DNA of 22,228 nucleotides, taken from the NCBI GenBank assembly GCA_947461325.1, contig CANHLD010000010.1, positions 1 to 22,228 on the forward strand, read 5' to 3'. This document shows, piece after piece, positions 14,078-22,139 of the stretch. The DNA is from Comamonadaceae bacterium. GTDB taxonomy: Bacteria > Pseudomonadota > Gammaproteobacteria > Burkholderiales > Burkholderiaceae_C. The translations under genes were made by a program, and so were the position numbers. Numbering within the stretch: position 1 is the stretch's first letter; the number at the start of each line of letters is the position of its first letter. The notes below the pieces were generated by a model. The model saw only the letters and a program-made list of their open reading frames with translations. It had not been told where the DNA came from and did not search any database.

Positions 14078-14673
14078 GCAGCCTTCAGGTGATGGAGACA
14101 TTGGCCGCCATGGTGCCCTATGGCAGCCGGGTGCTGGATTTAGGTTGTGGGGACGGCAGCTTGCTCAGTCATTTGTTAAAGACACGCGGTTGTAGCGGCT
14201 ACGGGGTTGAAATCGACGATGACAATGTAGCCGCATGTATACAAAGAGGTGTGAACGTCATACAGCTGAACTTAGACCAGGGACTCAGCATGTTTGCCGA
14301 CCAAAGTTTTGATGTTGTCTTGCAAATAGATACATTGCAAAATTTGAGAAACGCAGAAACCATGCTGCTCGAAACATTGCGTGTCGGCCGCATGGGCATC
14401 ATTACATTTCCCAATTTCGCCCATTGGTTTAACCGTTGGAGCGTATTGGCCGGGCGCATGCCCATCACCCGAAAATTACCGTATCAATGGTATGACACAC
14501 CCAATATCCGCGTAGGAACGTTTGCCGACTTCCAAGCTTTGGCAAAAGATAATCAATTGCATATAGAAACATCTTTTGGTTTTGCAGATGAAAAGCTCGT
14601 ACGATGGTGTCCGAATCTGCGGGCAACAACCGCTGTATTTCAATTGACAGCAGCACCACACAGGAAACTATGA
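14074..14673 (+). CDS. metW: Methionine biosynthesis protein MetW
   Basis: A small class I methyltransferase-like protein that accompanies MetX in many proteobacteria and is reported to support its activity; its own reaction is not firmly established. The 199 residues contain the SAM-binding glycine loop VLDLGCGDGSLL, the acidic GVEIDDDN after strand 2, and the family-specific blocks TLQNLRNAETMLLETLRVGRMGIITFPNFAHW and GRMPITRKLPYQWYDTPNIR. ATG 14074 overlaps the metX stop (ATGA), and its own stop overlaps the start of the following lipase-like gene, so translation of all three is probably coupled. Confidence 0.95.
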   Translation: MSSLQVMETLAAMVPYGSRVLDLGCGDGSLLSHLLKTRGCSGYGVEIDDDNVAACIQRGVNVIQLNLDQGLSMFADQSFDVVLQIDTLQNLRNAETMLLETLRVGRMGIITFPNFAHWFNRWSVLAGRMPITRKLPYQWYDTPNIRVGTFADFQALAKDNQLHIETSFGFADEKLVRWCPNLRATTAVFQLTAAPHRKL

Positions 14674-15533
14674 GCACTATTGCCGCGCAACACATGTTCC
14701 GCCCACTGATCAAACACTTGGAAATAAACGCGGCCACCCTAGCGGTCTATGAATGGCCCAAGCCACAGTCCAAAGCTAAAGCGCATATCGTCATGGTCCA
14801 TGGTCTGGGTGAACACATGGGCCGCTACAACCACGTGGCATTTGCTTTGAATCAAGCGGGTTACGCCGTCACAGGCTATGACCATGTCGGGCATGGTTTG
14901 TCCACAGGCGCAAGAGGTGATATCAAAGAAGCACAGCAATTGGTCCAAGATTTAGAGCAAATCCTGCACTCGATCAAGCCAGACCATGCGGGACTGGCCA
15001 CCGTTTTACTGGGTCATAGCATGGGCGGTCTGGTGGTGCAACGCGCCGTCGCTGCGCACCCTGACTTGGCCGATGCCGTGGTCATGAGTTCACCGGCCTT
15101 GGCCGCATTCACCAACCCTTTACAAAAGCTTTTGTTAGCCATCTTGCCGCGCTGGTTGCCACATTTGCGGGTTGACAATGGCTTGCAATTGAACTGGTTG
15201 GCGCGCGATGCCCAAGTGATTCGCGATTACAAGGAAGACGCTTTGGTGCATCCCTTGATTTCAGCGGGTCTAGCGGCTTGGATTATTCAGCAAGGCGAGT
15301 TGGCGGTTCAAGAGGCTTCCCAATGGCAAACACCCACATTGCTGGTGTATGCGGGTCAAGATAAATTGGTCAACCCAAAGGGAAGTGCAGATTTTGCGAA
15401 AAATGCTTCACCAGACCATGTACAAAGTCATTGTTTCAATGTGATGTACCACGAAATTTTCAATGATCCGGAAAAGCATTTGGTGTTTCAAAAAATAAGC
15501 CAATGGCTGGACAAAAAATTCAGCACAACTTGA
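14670..15533 (+). CDS. Alpha/beta hydrolase, monoacylglycerol lipase/lysophospholipase type
   Basis: A Hydrolase_4-type serine hydrolase likely to cleave monoacylglycerols or lysophospholipids; substrate unproven. The 287 residues show the oxyanion motif VHGLGEHMGRY, YDHVGHGLSTG, the nucleophile elbow GHSMGG (Ser117), the acid in AGQDKLVNP (Asp231) and the base in YHEIFND (His261), a complete triad in the family order. ATG 14670 has AGGA upstream and overlaps the metW stop (ATGA); an upstream frame from 14604 lies inside metW and is rejected. No signal peptide is evident, suggesting a cytoplasmic enzyme. The tie to the methionine pair is positional only. It converges on rsmE with 13 bases between the stops. 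Confidence 0.88.
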   Translation: MSTIAAQHMFRPLIKHLEINAATLAVYEWPKPQSKAKAHIVMVHGLGEHMGRYNHVAFALNQAGYAVTGYDHVGHGLSTGARGDIKEAQQLVQDLEQILHSIKPDHAGLATVLLGHSMGGLVVQRAVAAHPDLADAVVMSSPALAAFTNPLQKLLLAILPRWLPHLRVDNGLQLNWLARDAQVIRDYKEDALVHPLISAGLAAWIIQQGELAVQEASQWQTPTLLVYAGQDKLVNPKGSADFAKNASPDHVQSHCFNVMYHEIFNDPEKHLVFQKISQWLDKKFSTT

Positions 15534-15546
15534 TGATCGAATCACT

Positions 15547-16260
15547 TCATAACAATTGAGCAAGCACCGCGATAGCCGCAGTCTCCGCGCGTAAAGTCAT
15601 AGAGCCCAAACTCGCGGCCTTGAAGCCAATGGCTACGGCTTGAGCTTCCTCTTGCGGTGTCAGTCCACCTTCGGGGCCACTCAGCAGCGTCAAATGGCTA
15701 GGCGGTGCGAGCCAAAGCTCGCGCCAACCGGGTATATCGTGAGCCAAAGACAACAACACGCGCAGGTTGGAATCAGCCTGTTGCCGGCCAAGCCACTCGC
15801 TCCAAGTCAAGGGTGCATCTATCAGAGGAACCCGGTTTCTACCGCTTTGGGCGCAAGCCGATTGGGCAATGCCCATCCAATGCACTTGGCGTTTGGCAGC
15901 ACGCTCGCCTTGTAACTTCAAAACCGTTCGCTGGGTCATGACAGGCGTGATCTGTGAGACACCAAGTTCAGTGGCTTTTTCAACCAGCCAATCCATGCGC
16001 TCGTTGGCAGGCATACCAATGACAAGATGTGTATGACAGTGCACGGTGTGGTCCGCAGGGTGAAAGGACATCACTTGGACAGAAACCCCCTGTTTGTCCA
16101 TCACATCAATCATGGCGTCGAAATAGCCACCTAGACCATTGAATAGGTCCAAGCTCATGCCGGGTTGCATACGCAGCACTTGAACATGTCGTGCAGCTTC
16201 ATCAGACAATCGGTATATCTGTCCGGTTTTTAAATGCGAATTAAAAAAAACCCGGGCCAC
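15547..16260 (-). CDS. rsmE: 16S rRNA (uracil(1498)-N(3))-methyltransferase RsmE
   Basis: Methylates N3 of U1498 in 16S rRNA of the assembled 30S subunit. With GTG 16260 as start the product has 237 residues and begins VARVFFNSHLKTGQIYRLSDEAARHVQVLRMQPG, the family-like N-terminal PUA-type domain. The C-terminal SPOUT domain shows LVEKATELGVSQITPV, the loop LLSGPEGGLTPQEEAQA and the knot ending ASLGSMTLRAETAAIAVLAQLL. The frame stays open to an ATG at 16362 within amgK, but the extra 34 residues would simply be amgK read in another frame. It starts five bases after the amgK stop, so the two are probably co-transcribed. The GTG has no strong ribosome binding site, in line with re-initiation. 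Confidence 0.93.
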   Translation of the reverse strand: MARVFFNSHLKTGQIYRLSDEAARHVQVLRMQPGMSLDLFNGLGGYFDAMIDVMDKQGVSVQVMSFHPADHTVHCHTHLVIGMPANERMDWLVEKATELGVSQITPVMTQRTVLKLQGERAAKRQVHWMGIAQSACAQSGRNRVPLIDAPLTWSEWLGRQQADSNLRVLLSLAHDIPGWRELWLAPPSHLTLLSGPEGGLTPQEEAQAVAIGFKAASLGSMTLRAETAAIAVLAQLL

Positions 16261-16265
16261 AACGC

Positions 16266-17384
16266 TCAGACCCGACCGAAAGAAAAACCCACAGCCGCAG
16301 AACTGCCTTCGATCTGATCCAGCAAGCGGGACAAGGGAAAGAGTTCTCTGTAGCGAGCACAAGTGGCGCGCATGTAAGCGATAAAGCGGGGGGTATCAGC
16401 CAAGTATTTGGGTTTGCCGTCGCGCAAAGTCAGTCTGGCAAAAATACCGGCCACTTTCAAATGGCGTTGCAAGCCCATCCATTCAACCGATCTGTAAAAA
16501 GTGCCGAAATCACTGTGCCAATCTTCAAAATCCATCAAGCCTGCTTTGCGTGCTTTTTCCCAGTAACGCACTGTCACGTCTAGGCAAACATCCTCGTCCC
16601 AACTGGCGAATGCGTCGCGCATCAAACTTGCGATGTCATAGGTCACGGGGCCGTAAACCGCGTCTTGAAAATCCAGCACACCTAAGCGCTGATCTGCATC
16701 ATTTGAATCAACCATCAGATTGCGCGGCATGAAATCGCGATGCACAAACACCTGAGGTGCAGCCAGATTGACTTTGATCAATCTGTCAAATGTCTGCTGC
16801 AGAATATGCAATTGCTCGGTTGATAAAACGCAGTGTTTGTGTTGGCTGACATACCATTCAGGGAATAAATCGAGTTCACGTCTGAGCAAAGCTTCGTCAT
16901 AAATCGGTAACAGGCCGGGCTTTGAAGATTTTTGCAGCATGACAAGAGCGTCAGTGGCTTGATTGAACAAAGCGGCAGCATCGATGGCCGCACTGGTTGT
17001 CAGCACTTGCATCATGGTCTGCGCTCCTAAATCGCTCAGCAGCATGAAGCCATGCATGCTGTCCCAGTTCAAAATAGCTGGAACCTTTAAGCCTGCAGAT
17101 GCGAATAAAGCAGCAATGCTGACAAAGGGCTGGCAGTTCTCCTTATCAGGCGGCGCATCCATGACAATGAAACTGCCATTTTGACCAAGTACACGGAAAT
17201 AACGCCTGAAACTGGCATCCGCGCTTGCCGAATGCACACTCTCAGGGTAGAGGCCATGCGGCAAAACCTGTTTTTGTAACCATGCCACAAAAGCTTCTTC
17301 ACGCTCGCTTTGCACCCAACCCAAGGCTTTGACGGCAGCAGAGACTGACAAATCAGGGGTGAAAGAAGAGGAGGGTGTGCTCAT
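16266..17384 (-). CDS. amgK: N-acetylmuramate/N-acetylglucosamine anomeric kinase AmgK (aminoglycoside phosphotransferase family)
   Basis: A kinase of the APH fold that phosphorylates C1 of MurNAc or GlcNAc in the peptidoglycan-recycling shortcut to UDP-MurNAc. With ATG 17384 it has 372 residues. Visible: SADASFRRYFRV near the N-terminus (nucleotide loop), the catalytic VHRDFMPRNLMV (Asp217, Asn222), and metal-binding LDFQDAVYGPVTYDIASLMRD (Asp238). That last block is characteristic of the AmgK-type group rather than true aminoglycoside kinases, so no resistance role should be assumed. The usual partner murU is not adjacent. The start codon shares CATG with the divergent lptD start; the frame also extends upstream to 17483, and no strong Shine-Dalgarno precedes 17384, so the start is moderately certain. 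Confidence 0.88.
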   Translation of the reverse strand: MSTPSSSFTPDLSVSAAVKALGWVQSEREEAFVAWLQKQVLPHGLYPESVHSASADASFRRYFRVLGQNGSFIVMDAPPDKENCQPFVSIAALFASAGLKVPAILNWDSMHGFMLLSDLGAQTMMQVLTTSAAIDAAALFNQATDALVMLQKSSKPGLLPIYDEALLRRELDLFPEWYVSQHKHCVLSTEQLHILQQTFDRLIKVNLAAPQVFVHRDFMPRNLMVDSNDADQRLGVLDFQDAVYGPVTYDIASLMRDAFASWDEDVCLDVTVRYWEKARKAGLMDFEDWHSDFGTFYRSVEWMGLQRHLKVAGIFARLTLRDGKPKYLADTPRFIAYMRATCARYRELFPLSRLLDQIEGSSAAVGFSFGRV

Positions 17385-17385
17385 G
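17369..17385 (+). promoter_or_regulatory. Shine-Dalgarno and start of lptD, overlapping the amgK start
   Basis: AGGAGG at 17369-17374 stands eight bases before ATG 17383, an almost ideal ribosome binding site for lptD, although it lies antisense to the first codons of amgK. The central CATG (17382-17385) supplies the ATG of both genes in opposite directions. The strength of the site decides the lptD start in favour of 17383 over the later ATGs at 17434 and 17452, which have none. Confidence 0.7.
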
Positions 17386-19929
17386 GATAATCTGAATTCT
17401 ACAAACAGCGCATTACCAGCGCACGATGCCCCCATGTGCTTGTCATTTTCAATGTTGAGGAATTCACTTAGCTTGTCGTTCATCAGCTTGGTCGCCTGTC
17501 TGTCGCAGGCTCAAACATTGACACCTCGGTTGATGTCTACTGAAACCTTAGACAGTTTGGAGCAACAAAGCGAGACAAGTGAAGAAGCCCCGTTTCAGGA
17601 CACCACACGCCTCAAGCTCAAACCAAGTAACACATTGAACATCAACCCTGGTCAGTCAGAGCGGCAAAAGTTCCCAACCTATATCAATGCGCAAGAAATC
17701 AGCGGGCGCAGCGACCTTGATATTCAAATGCAAGGGGATGTGGAAATCAGACGCGGTGACACCTTGATCAAAGCGGACCGAATTGACTATTACCAACCCA
17801 AAGATTTGGCAAAAGCCTATGGCCATGTTTATATCAACCGGGCAGGCAACCGGTTTTTAGGCAGTGAATTGGAAATGCAACTCGACGCCATGGACGGCTA
17901 TATGTTGAACCCGACGTTTTTCTTTTTGAAAGGGAATGGCGAAGGAAAGGCTGCGCGTATGAAGTTTTTGAATGAGAGACAAGCTGTCGCCAGCAAAGTC
18001 ACATTCAGCACTTGTAAAAGAAAACCGGGACCGGATTGGGTGCCGGATTGGTTCATGAAAGCCGATCAAATCAGTTTTGATCAAGATGAAAATGAGGGTG
18101 TGGCTACCAACGGGCAATTGCTCTTTTATGGTGTTCCTATATTGGCCGCCCCGTCATTCAGCTTCCCGCTCAACAGCGAGAGGCATTCCGGCTTCTTGCC
18201 GCCTACCTTTGCGCTTAACAATCTCGGTGGTATCGAGATGAGTCTTCCCTATTATTGGAACATTGCCCCAAACCGGGATGCCACCATCACCGCCACGCCC
18301 ATGACGCAGCGTGGTGTGCTGTTCAGTAATGAATTCAGGTACCTGGAGAGAAAAGAACCGCAACCACCTTTCAGAGGCATTGCGCGCTTTGATGTCATGC
18401 CAACAGATGAACTGCGGCAATCGTCGCGTTGGGGGTTGAGTTATCAGCATACGGGCCTGACGAACCCGGGTCTGCCTGTCGCCATGTCTTTGAATATCAA
18501 CCGCGTCAGTGACAACAACTATTGGCGGGACTTCACAACCAACACCGGCGATCCACTGGTTCAACGAGCATTAACCAACAGTGCCAGTCTGGGCTACGGT
18601 AGCGGCAATTGGTCGACCAGTTTCAGTGTGACCAAGCTTCAAACCTTGCAAGGCACAGACTCCAGCACGGCTATTGCGCCCTCCTACGACAGACTGCCGC
18701 AGATCAACGTGAATTATTTACGCCAAGACTTCGGCGGTTTTGACTGGACGGTCAACAGTGAATTGACGCATTTCACGGTGGACCGGGGTTTTTATTGCTC
18801 GTTTAACGCCAGCAGCGCCTATTGCTATCAACCAAATGGGGCGCGCATGGTGGTGAACAACCAACTCAGCAGACCGTTCATCACGCCCTATGGATACTTC
18901 ACACCCAAGGCGATTTTGAATGCGCGCCAATACCAGTATGACAATACGTATTACGGCACGTACAAGCAAAACACCGTCGGCGTTGATTCCAACTCCGTGC
19001 TGGTACCGTCTTTCAGTCTTGACACGGGCGCTGTTTTGGAAAGACCGATTTCAATTTTGGGGTTGAACTGGGTACAGACCTTGGAGCCGCGCGCCTTTTT
19101 TGTCAAAACAGCCTACCGTAACCAAAGCGATTTGCCCAACTTTGACACGGGCACCAATGATTACAACTTCGCGTCGGTGTTCACAGAAAATACGTTCTCA
19201 GGACAAGACAGATTTTCTGATTCGCACACGCTGACCTTGGGCGGCACATCAAGGTTCATCAATCCCCAAACAGGGGCTGAAGGCGCGCGTTTTGGCTTGG
19301 CGCAGCGCTACCGGTACAGCGATCAAAACGTACAGCTCACGCCTACAACCGCGGCATTGAGCAGCGGCAACAGTGATATTTTGGCCGGTGCCAGTATGTA
19401 TGTGACGCCGAAACTCACGCTTGACAGTCTGGTCGATTACAACAACGAAGACAACCGCACAGAAAGAAAGTCAATCGGTGCGCGATACAACCCCAGCGGG
19501 TACCGGGTGATCAGTGGCTCTTACCGTTACCAAAGAACATCATCAGAAGTGGCCGATCTTGCTTGGCAATGGCCGATCAATGATTTATGGCGGGATTACG
19601 GCCAGGACAGGCAGCAAGGACAGGGACTTGGCGGCGGCAAAATCTATAGCATCGGCAAATTAAATTACAGTTTGCAGGAACAAAGACTGGTGGAGTCAAT
19701 GTTCGGTGTTGAGTACGATGGCGGGTGCTGGGTAAGTCGCTTTGCGTTTCAAAGAACGCAGTTGACTTTGACCACCGCCACAACGAGTTTGATGTTCCAA
19801 TTGGAATTCAATGATTTTTCCCGCCTTGGTTTTGGCAGCATGAATTCAGCCAAAGACAGCATTTCGCGCTACCAGAATTTGCGCGAGCCTTTCAAGTTTT
19901 CTCCCAGCCCCTTTGCTCAATATGATTGA
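17383..19929 (+). CDS. lptD: LPS assembly outer-membrane protein LptD
   Basis: The outer-membrane beta-barrel that, plugged by lipoprotein LptE, inserts LPS into the outer leaflet. From ATG 17383 it has 848 residues. A long polar leader (about 23 residues) precedes a signal-peptide-like core MLRNSLSLSFISLVACLSQAQ. An N-terminal OstA/LptA-like domain follows (about 105-210; MQGDVEIRRGDTLIKADRIDYY), then the large barrel domain with SERHSGFLPPTFALNNLGGIEMSLPYYWNIAPNRDATI and the C-terminal GGCWVSRFAFQR. Mature-region cysteines are 211, 472, 481 and 782: one C-terminal Cys, not the adjacent pair of Escherichia coli. Its stop overlaps or abuts surA, whose product is the chaperone for LptD folding. 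Its promoter must lie inside amgK. Confidence 0.96.
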   Translation: MDNLNSTNSALPAHDAPMCLSFSMLRNSLSLSFISLVACLSQAQTLTPRLMSTETLDSLEQQSETSEEAPFQDTTRLKLKPSNTLNINPGQSERQKFPTYINAQEISGRSDLDIQMQGDVEIRRGDTLIKADRIDYYQPKDLAKAYGHVYINRAGNRFLGSELEMQLDAMDGYMLNPTFFFLKGNGEGKAARMKFLNERQAVASKVTFSTCKRKPGPDWVPDWFMKADQISFDQDENEGVATNGQLLFYGVPILAAPSFSFPLNSERHSGFLPPTFALNNLGGIEMSLPYYWNIAPNRDATITATPMTQRGVLFSNEFRYLERKEPQPPFRGIARFDVMPTDELRQSSRWGLSYQHTGLTNPGLPVAMSLNINRVSDNNYWRDFTTNTGDPLVQRALTNSASLGYGSGNWSTSFSVTKLQTLQGTDSSTAIAPSYDRLPQINVNYLRQDFGGFDWTVNSELTHFTVDRGFYCSFNASSAYCYQPNGARMVVNNQLSRPFITPYGYFTPKAILNARQYQYDNTYYGTYKQNTVGVDSNSVLVPSFSLDTGAVLERPISILGLNWVQTLEPRAFFVKTAYRNQSDLPNFDTGTNDYNFASVFTENTFSGQDRFSDSHTLTLGGTSRFINPQTGAEGARFGLAQRYRYSDQNVQLTPTTAALSSGNSDILAGASMYVTPKLTLDSLVDYNNEDNRTERKSIGARYNPSGYRVISGSYRYQRTSSEVADLAWQWPINDLWRDYGQDRQQGQGLGGGKIYSIGKLNYSLQEQRLVESMFGVEYDGGCWVSRFAFQRTQLTLTTATTSLMFQLEFNDFSRLGFGSMNSAKDSISRYQNLREPFKFSPSPFAQYD

Positions 19930-21313
19930 CACCATGCGTCTTGTTATCCGGTTATTTGTACCTGCGGCTTTGTTGGCCTTGCTGTCAATGTATGCGCAGG
20001 CTCAATTGGTCAAGCCGATCACGCCCAATGCCTCAGTGCCGCTGAATTTACGCAAGCCGACAAACCTGATGGCTATTGAGCCGGCAGATGACAGTCTCAA
20101 AGCCTTGGATTACATCGTGGCTGTGGTGGACAACGAACCGATCACCAATCTCGAAGTCAACAACTTGGCTGCCATGGTTGATCCGGCGGCCAACAAAATC
20201 GGTCGAGAAAGTTTGTTGCGTGAAGCGCTGGAAAATCTGATCAATGAATCGGCCCAGTTGCAAATTGCGCGGCAAATGAACATGCAAATTGCGTCCACCG
20301 AATTGCAGCAGGCCATTGAGAACACGGCGCAGCGCAATCAAATCAGCGTAGAAGAGATGAAGCAACGCCTGTTGTCACAGGGCATTGGCTGGGAGCGATA
20401 CAGAACGCAGATCAAGCGCCAAATGTTGTTGCAACGCGTGCGCGACAGAGAAGTGGCCAGCCGCATCAAAATTCAAGACCATGAGGTGGAGGCTTTTTTA
20501 CAGGAAAGCGGCAAAGCCACGGATGTCAACAAGTCAGACATACATATCGCACATATATTGATCGCATTGTCAGAAAACGCAAGCGCTGACGAAGTCACCC
20601 AAGCGTTTAACAAAGCGAATGACATACTGAGCCAGGCCAAAAAGGGCGCAGACTTTGGCAAACTGGCCGCAGAGTTTTCTAAAGCGCCTGATCGCGCCAA
20701 CGGCGGGCAACTCGGTTTGCGCAGTCCAGACAGATACCCTGCTTTGTTTGTGGATGCAGTCAAACCTTTGCAACCCGGAGGTTTGGCCGGTCCTGTTCGC
20801 TCAGGCGCTGGTTTTCATATATTGAAACTGATGGAGCGCAGATCTACCGATGAACTGCCTTCATCCATCACCCAAACCCGTGCCAGACATATTTTGTTGC
20901 GTCCCGGTAACCAGTTAAGTCAGGATGCAGCCCGCGCGCAATTGGCCGGATTCAGACAACAAATAGCCTCCGGTAAAGCCAGTTTTGAAGAACTGGCGAA
21001 GTTACATTCACAAGACGGCAGTGCAACGCAAGGCGGCGATTTGGGCTGGTCGAGTCCCGGCAACATGGTGCCTGAGTTTGAAAAAGTCATGGACAGCTTG
21101 AGCCCGGGTGAAATCAGCGACCCGTTGGTGTCTCGTTTCGGCGTGCATTTGGTGCAAGTGCTGGAGCGTCGTGAAGCACCACTTTCCATGCGTGACAAAC
21201 AAGATATGGCACGCAATATTTTGCGCGAACGCAAATTCGACGAAACCATGAAAAACTGGGAACGCGAAATGCGCGGCCGTGCGTATGTGGAATACCGTGA
21301 CCCGCCCCAATAA
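19922..21313 (+). CDS. surA: Periplasmic chaperone and peptidylprolyl isomerase SurA
   Basis: A periplasmic chaperone that escorts outer-membrane proteins, LptD among them, to the BAM complex. From ATG 19922 it has 463 residues. A signal peptide (MRLVIRLFVPAALLALLSMYAQAQ, probable cut after AQA) leads to the SurA N-terminal chaperone domain (about 60-190; DYIVAVVDNEPITNLEV ... IGWERYRTQIKRQMLLQRVR). Two parvulin domains follow (about 205-305, IAHILIAL ... GGQLGLRSPDRYP ... GFHILKL; and about 320-420, ARHILLRP ... GGDLGWSSPGNMVPEFE ... GVHLVQV), then a C-terminal helix. The start could equally be ATG 19934; both are coupled to the lptD stop at 19929 and neither has a good ribosome binding site. 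rsmA follows after 15 bases, with no pdxA between. Confidence 0.96.
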   Translation: MIDTMRLVIRLFVPAALLALLSMYAQAQLVKPITPNASVPLNLRKPTNLMAIEPADDSLKALDYIVAVVDNEPITNLEVNNLAAMVDPAANKIGRESLLREALENLINESAQLQIARQMNMQIASTELQQAIENTAQRNQISVEEMKQRLLSQGIGWERYRTQIKRQMLLQRVRDREVASRIKIQDHEVEAFLQESGKATDVNKSDIHIAHILIALSENASADEVTQAFNKANDILSQAKKGADFGKLAAEFSKAPDRANGGQLGLRSPDRYPALFVDAVKPLQPGGLAGPVRSGAGFHILKLMERRSTDELPSSITQTRARHILLRPGNQLSQDAARAQLAGFRQQIASGKASFEELAKLHSQDGSATQGGDLGWSSPGNMVPEFEKVMDSLSPGEISDPLVSRFGVHLVQVLERREAPLSMRDKQDMARNILRERKFDETMKNWEREMRGRAYVEYRDPPQ

Positions 21314-21328
21314 ATCGCGCACTGACTG

Positions 21329-22111
21329 ATGGCGCAACATCAGGCACGCAAGCGCTTCGGTCAACACTTTCTGACCGATGGCGTGGTCATAGATCAGATT
21401 GTTCAAGCCATCGCGCCGTCACCTGGCGACTGTATGGTCGAGATCGGCCCCGGACTGGCCGCGATGACCCAACCGTTGGTTGAGCGTTTAGGTCATTTGC
21501 AGGTGATTGAGCTTGACCGCGATTTGGCCAAGCGTTTGCGCGAGCACCCGCAACTCAAGGTGATTGAGTCAGATGTTTTGAAAGTGGACTTCACGGCCTT
21601 AGCTCTTAGCCTGCAAGCGCAGCGATTGCGTGTGGTGGGCAATTTGCCCTACAACATTTCCACCCCTATTTTGTTTCACTTGCTCTCGCATGTCAGTGTC
21701 ATCCATGACCAGCACTTCATGTTGCAAAAGGAAGTGGTAGAGCGCATGGTGGCCGCGCCCTCAACCGCGCATTACGGGCGCTTGAGTGTGATGCTGCAAT
21801 GGCGCTATGACATGGAGATGGTGTTGTTGGTCGGCCCGCAGGCGTTTGATCCGCCGCCGCGTGTGGACAGCGCCGTGGTGCGCATGTTGCCCCATGCAAT
21901 ACCTGCTGTTGTGGATGAAGCGGTGTTGAGCGAACTGGTTCAGGTGGCTTTCAGCCAGAGAAGAAAACTGATCCGGCACACGCTGGGCCGATGGCTGACA
22001 GAGCGCGGTTTCAGCGGCGAGTTTGATGTGCAGCGCCGCGCAGAAGAAGTGCCGGTGCAGCAATATGTGGTGCTTGCCCAAACCTTGTCTAAAGAGCGAA
22101 TCTCCGAGTAA
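21329..22111 (+). CDS. rsmA: 16S rRNA (adenine(1518)-N(6)/adenine(1519)-N(6))-dimethyltransferase
   Basis: Dimethylates two adjacent adenosines in the 3'-terminal hairpin of 16S rRNA, a late checkpoint in 30S assembly; loss gives kasugamycin resistance (hence ksgA). The 260 residues show the family start ARKRFGQHFL, SAM motif I VEIGPGLAAMT, the acidic VIELDRDL, catalytic NLPYNIS, MLQKEVVERMVA and VAFSQRRKLIRHTL near the C-terminus, at the normal length. ATG 21329 gives the expected N-terminus. In Escherichia coli pdxA separates surA from ksgA; here they are adjacent. It converges on the partial minus-strand gene at the right edge, 28 bases away, with no obvious terminator between them. Confidence 0.97.
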   Translation: MAQHQARKRFGQHFLTDGVVIDQIVQAIAPSPGDCMVEIGPGLAAMTQPLVERLGHLQVIELDRDLAKRLREHPQLKVIESDVLKVDFTALALSLQAQRLRVVGNLPYNISTPILFHLLSHVSVIHDQHFMLQKEVVERMVAAPSTAHYGRLSVMLQWRYDMEMVLLVGPQAFDPPPRVDSAVVRMLPHAIPAVVDEAVLSELVQVAFSQRRKLIRHTLGRWLTERGFSGEFDVQRRAEEVPVQQYVVLAQTLSKERISE

Positions 22112-22139
22112 GGGTCAGTCCATCAGCCTTGCATGGTTT

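Noticed and set aside
16266..17384. Aminoglycoside resistance kinase
   Set aside because: The APH fold is present, but the sequence type and placement beside lptD match the AmgK group of cell-wall sugar kinases in betaproteobacteria.
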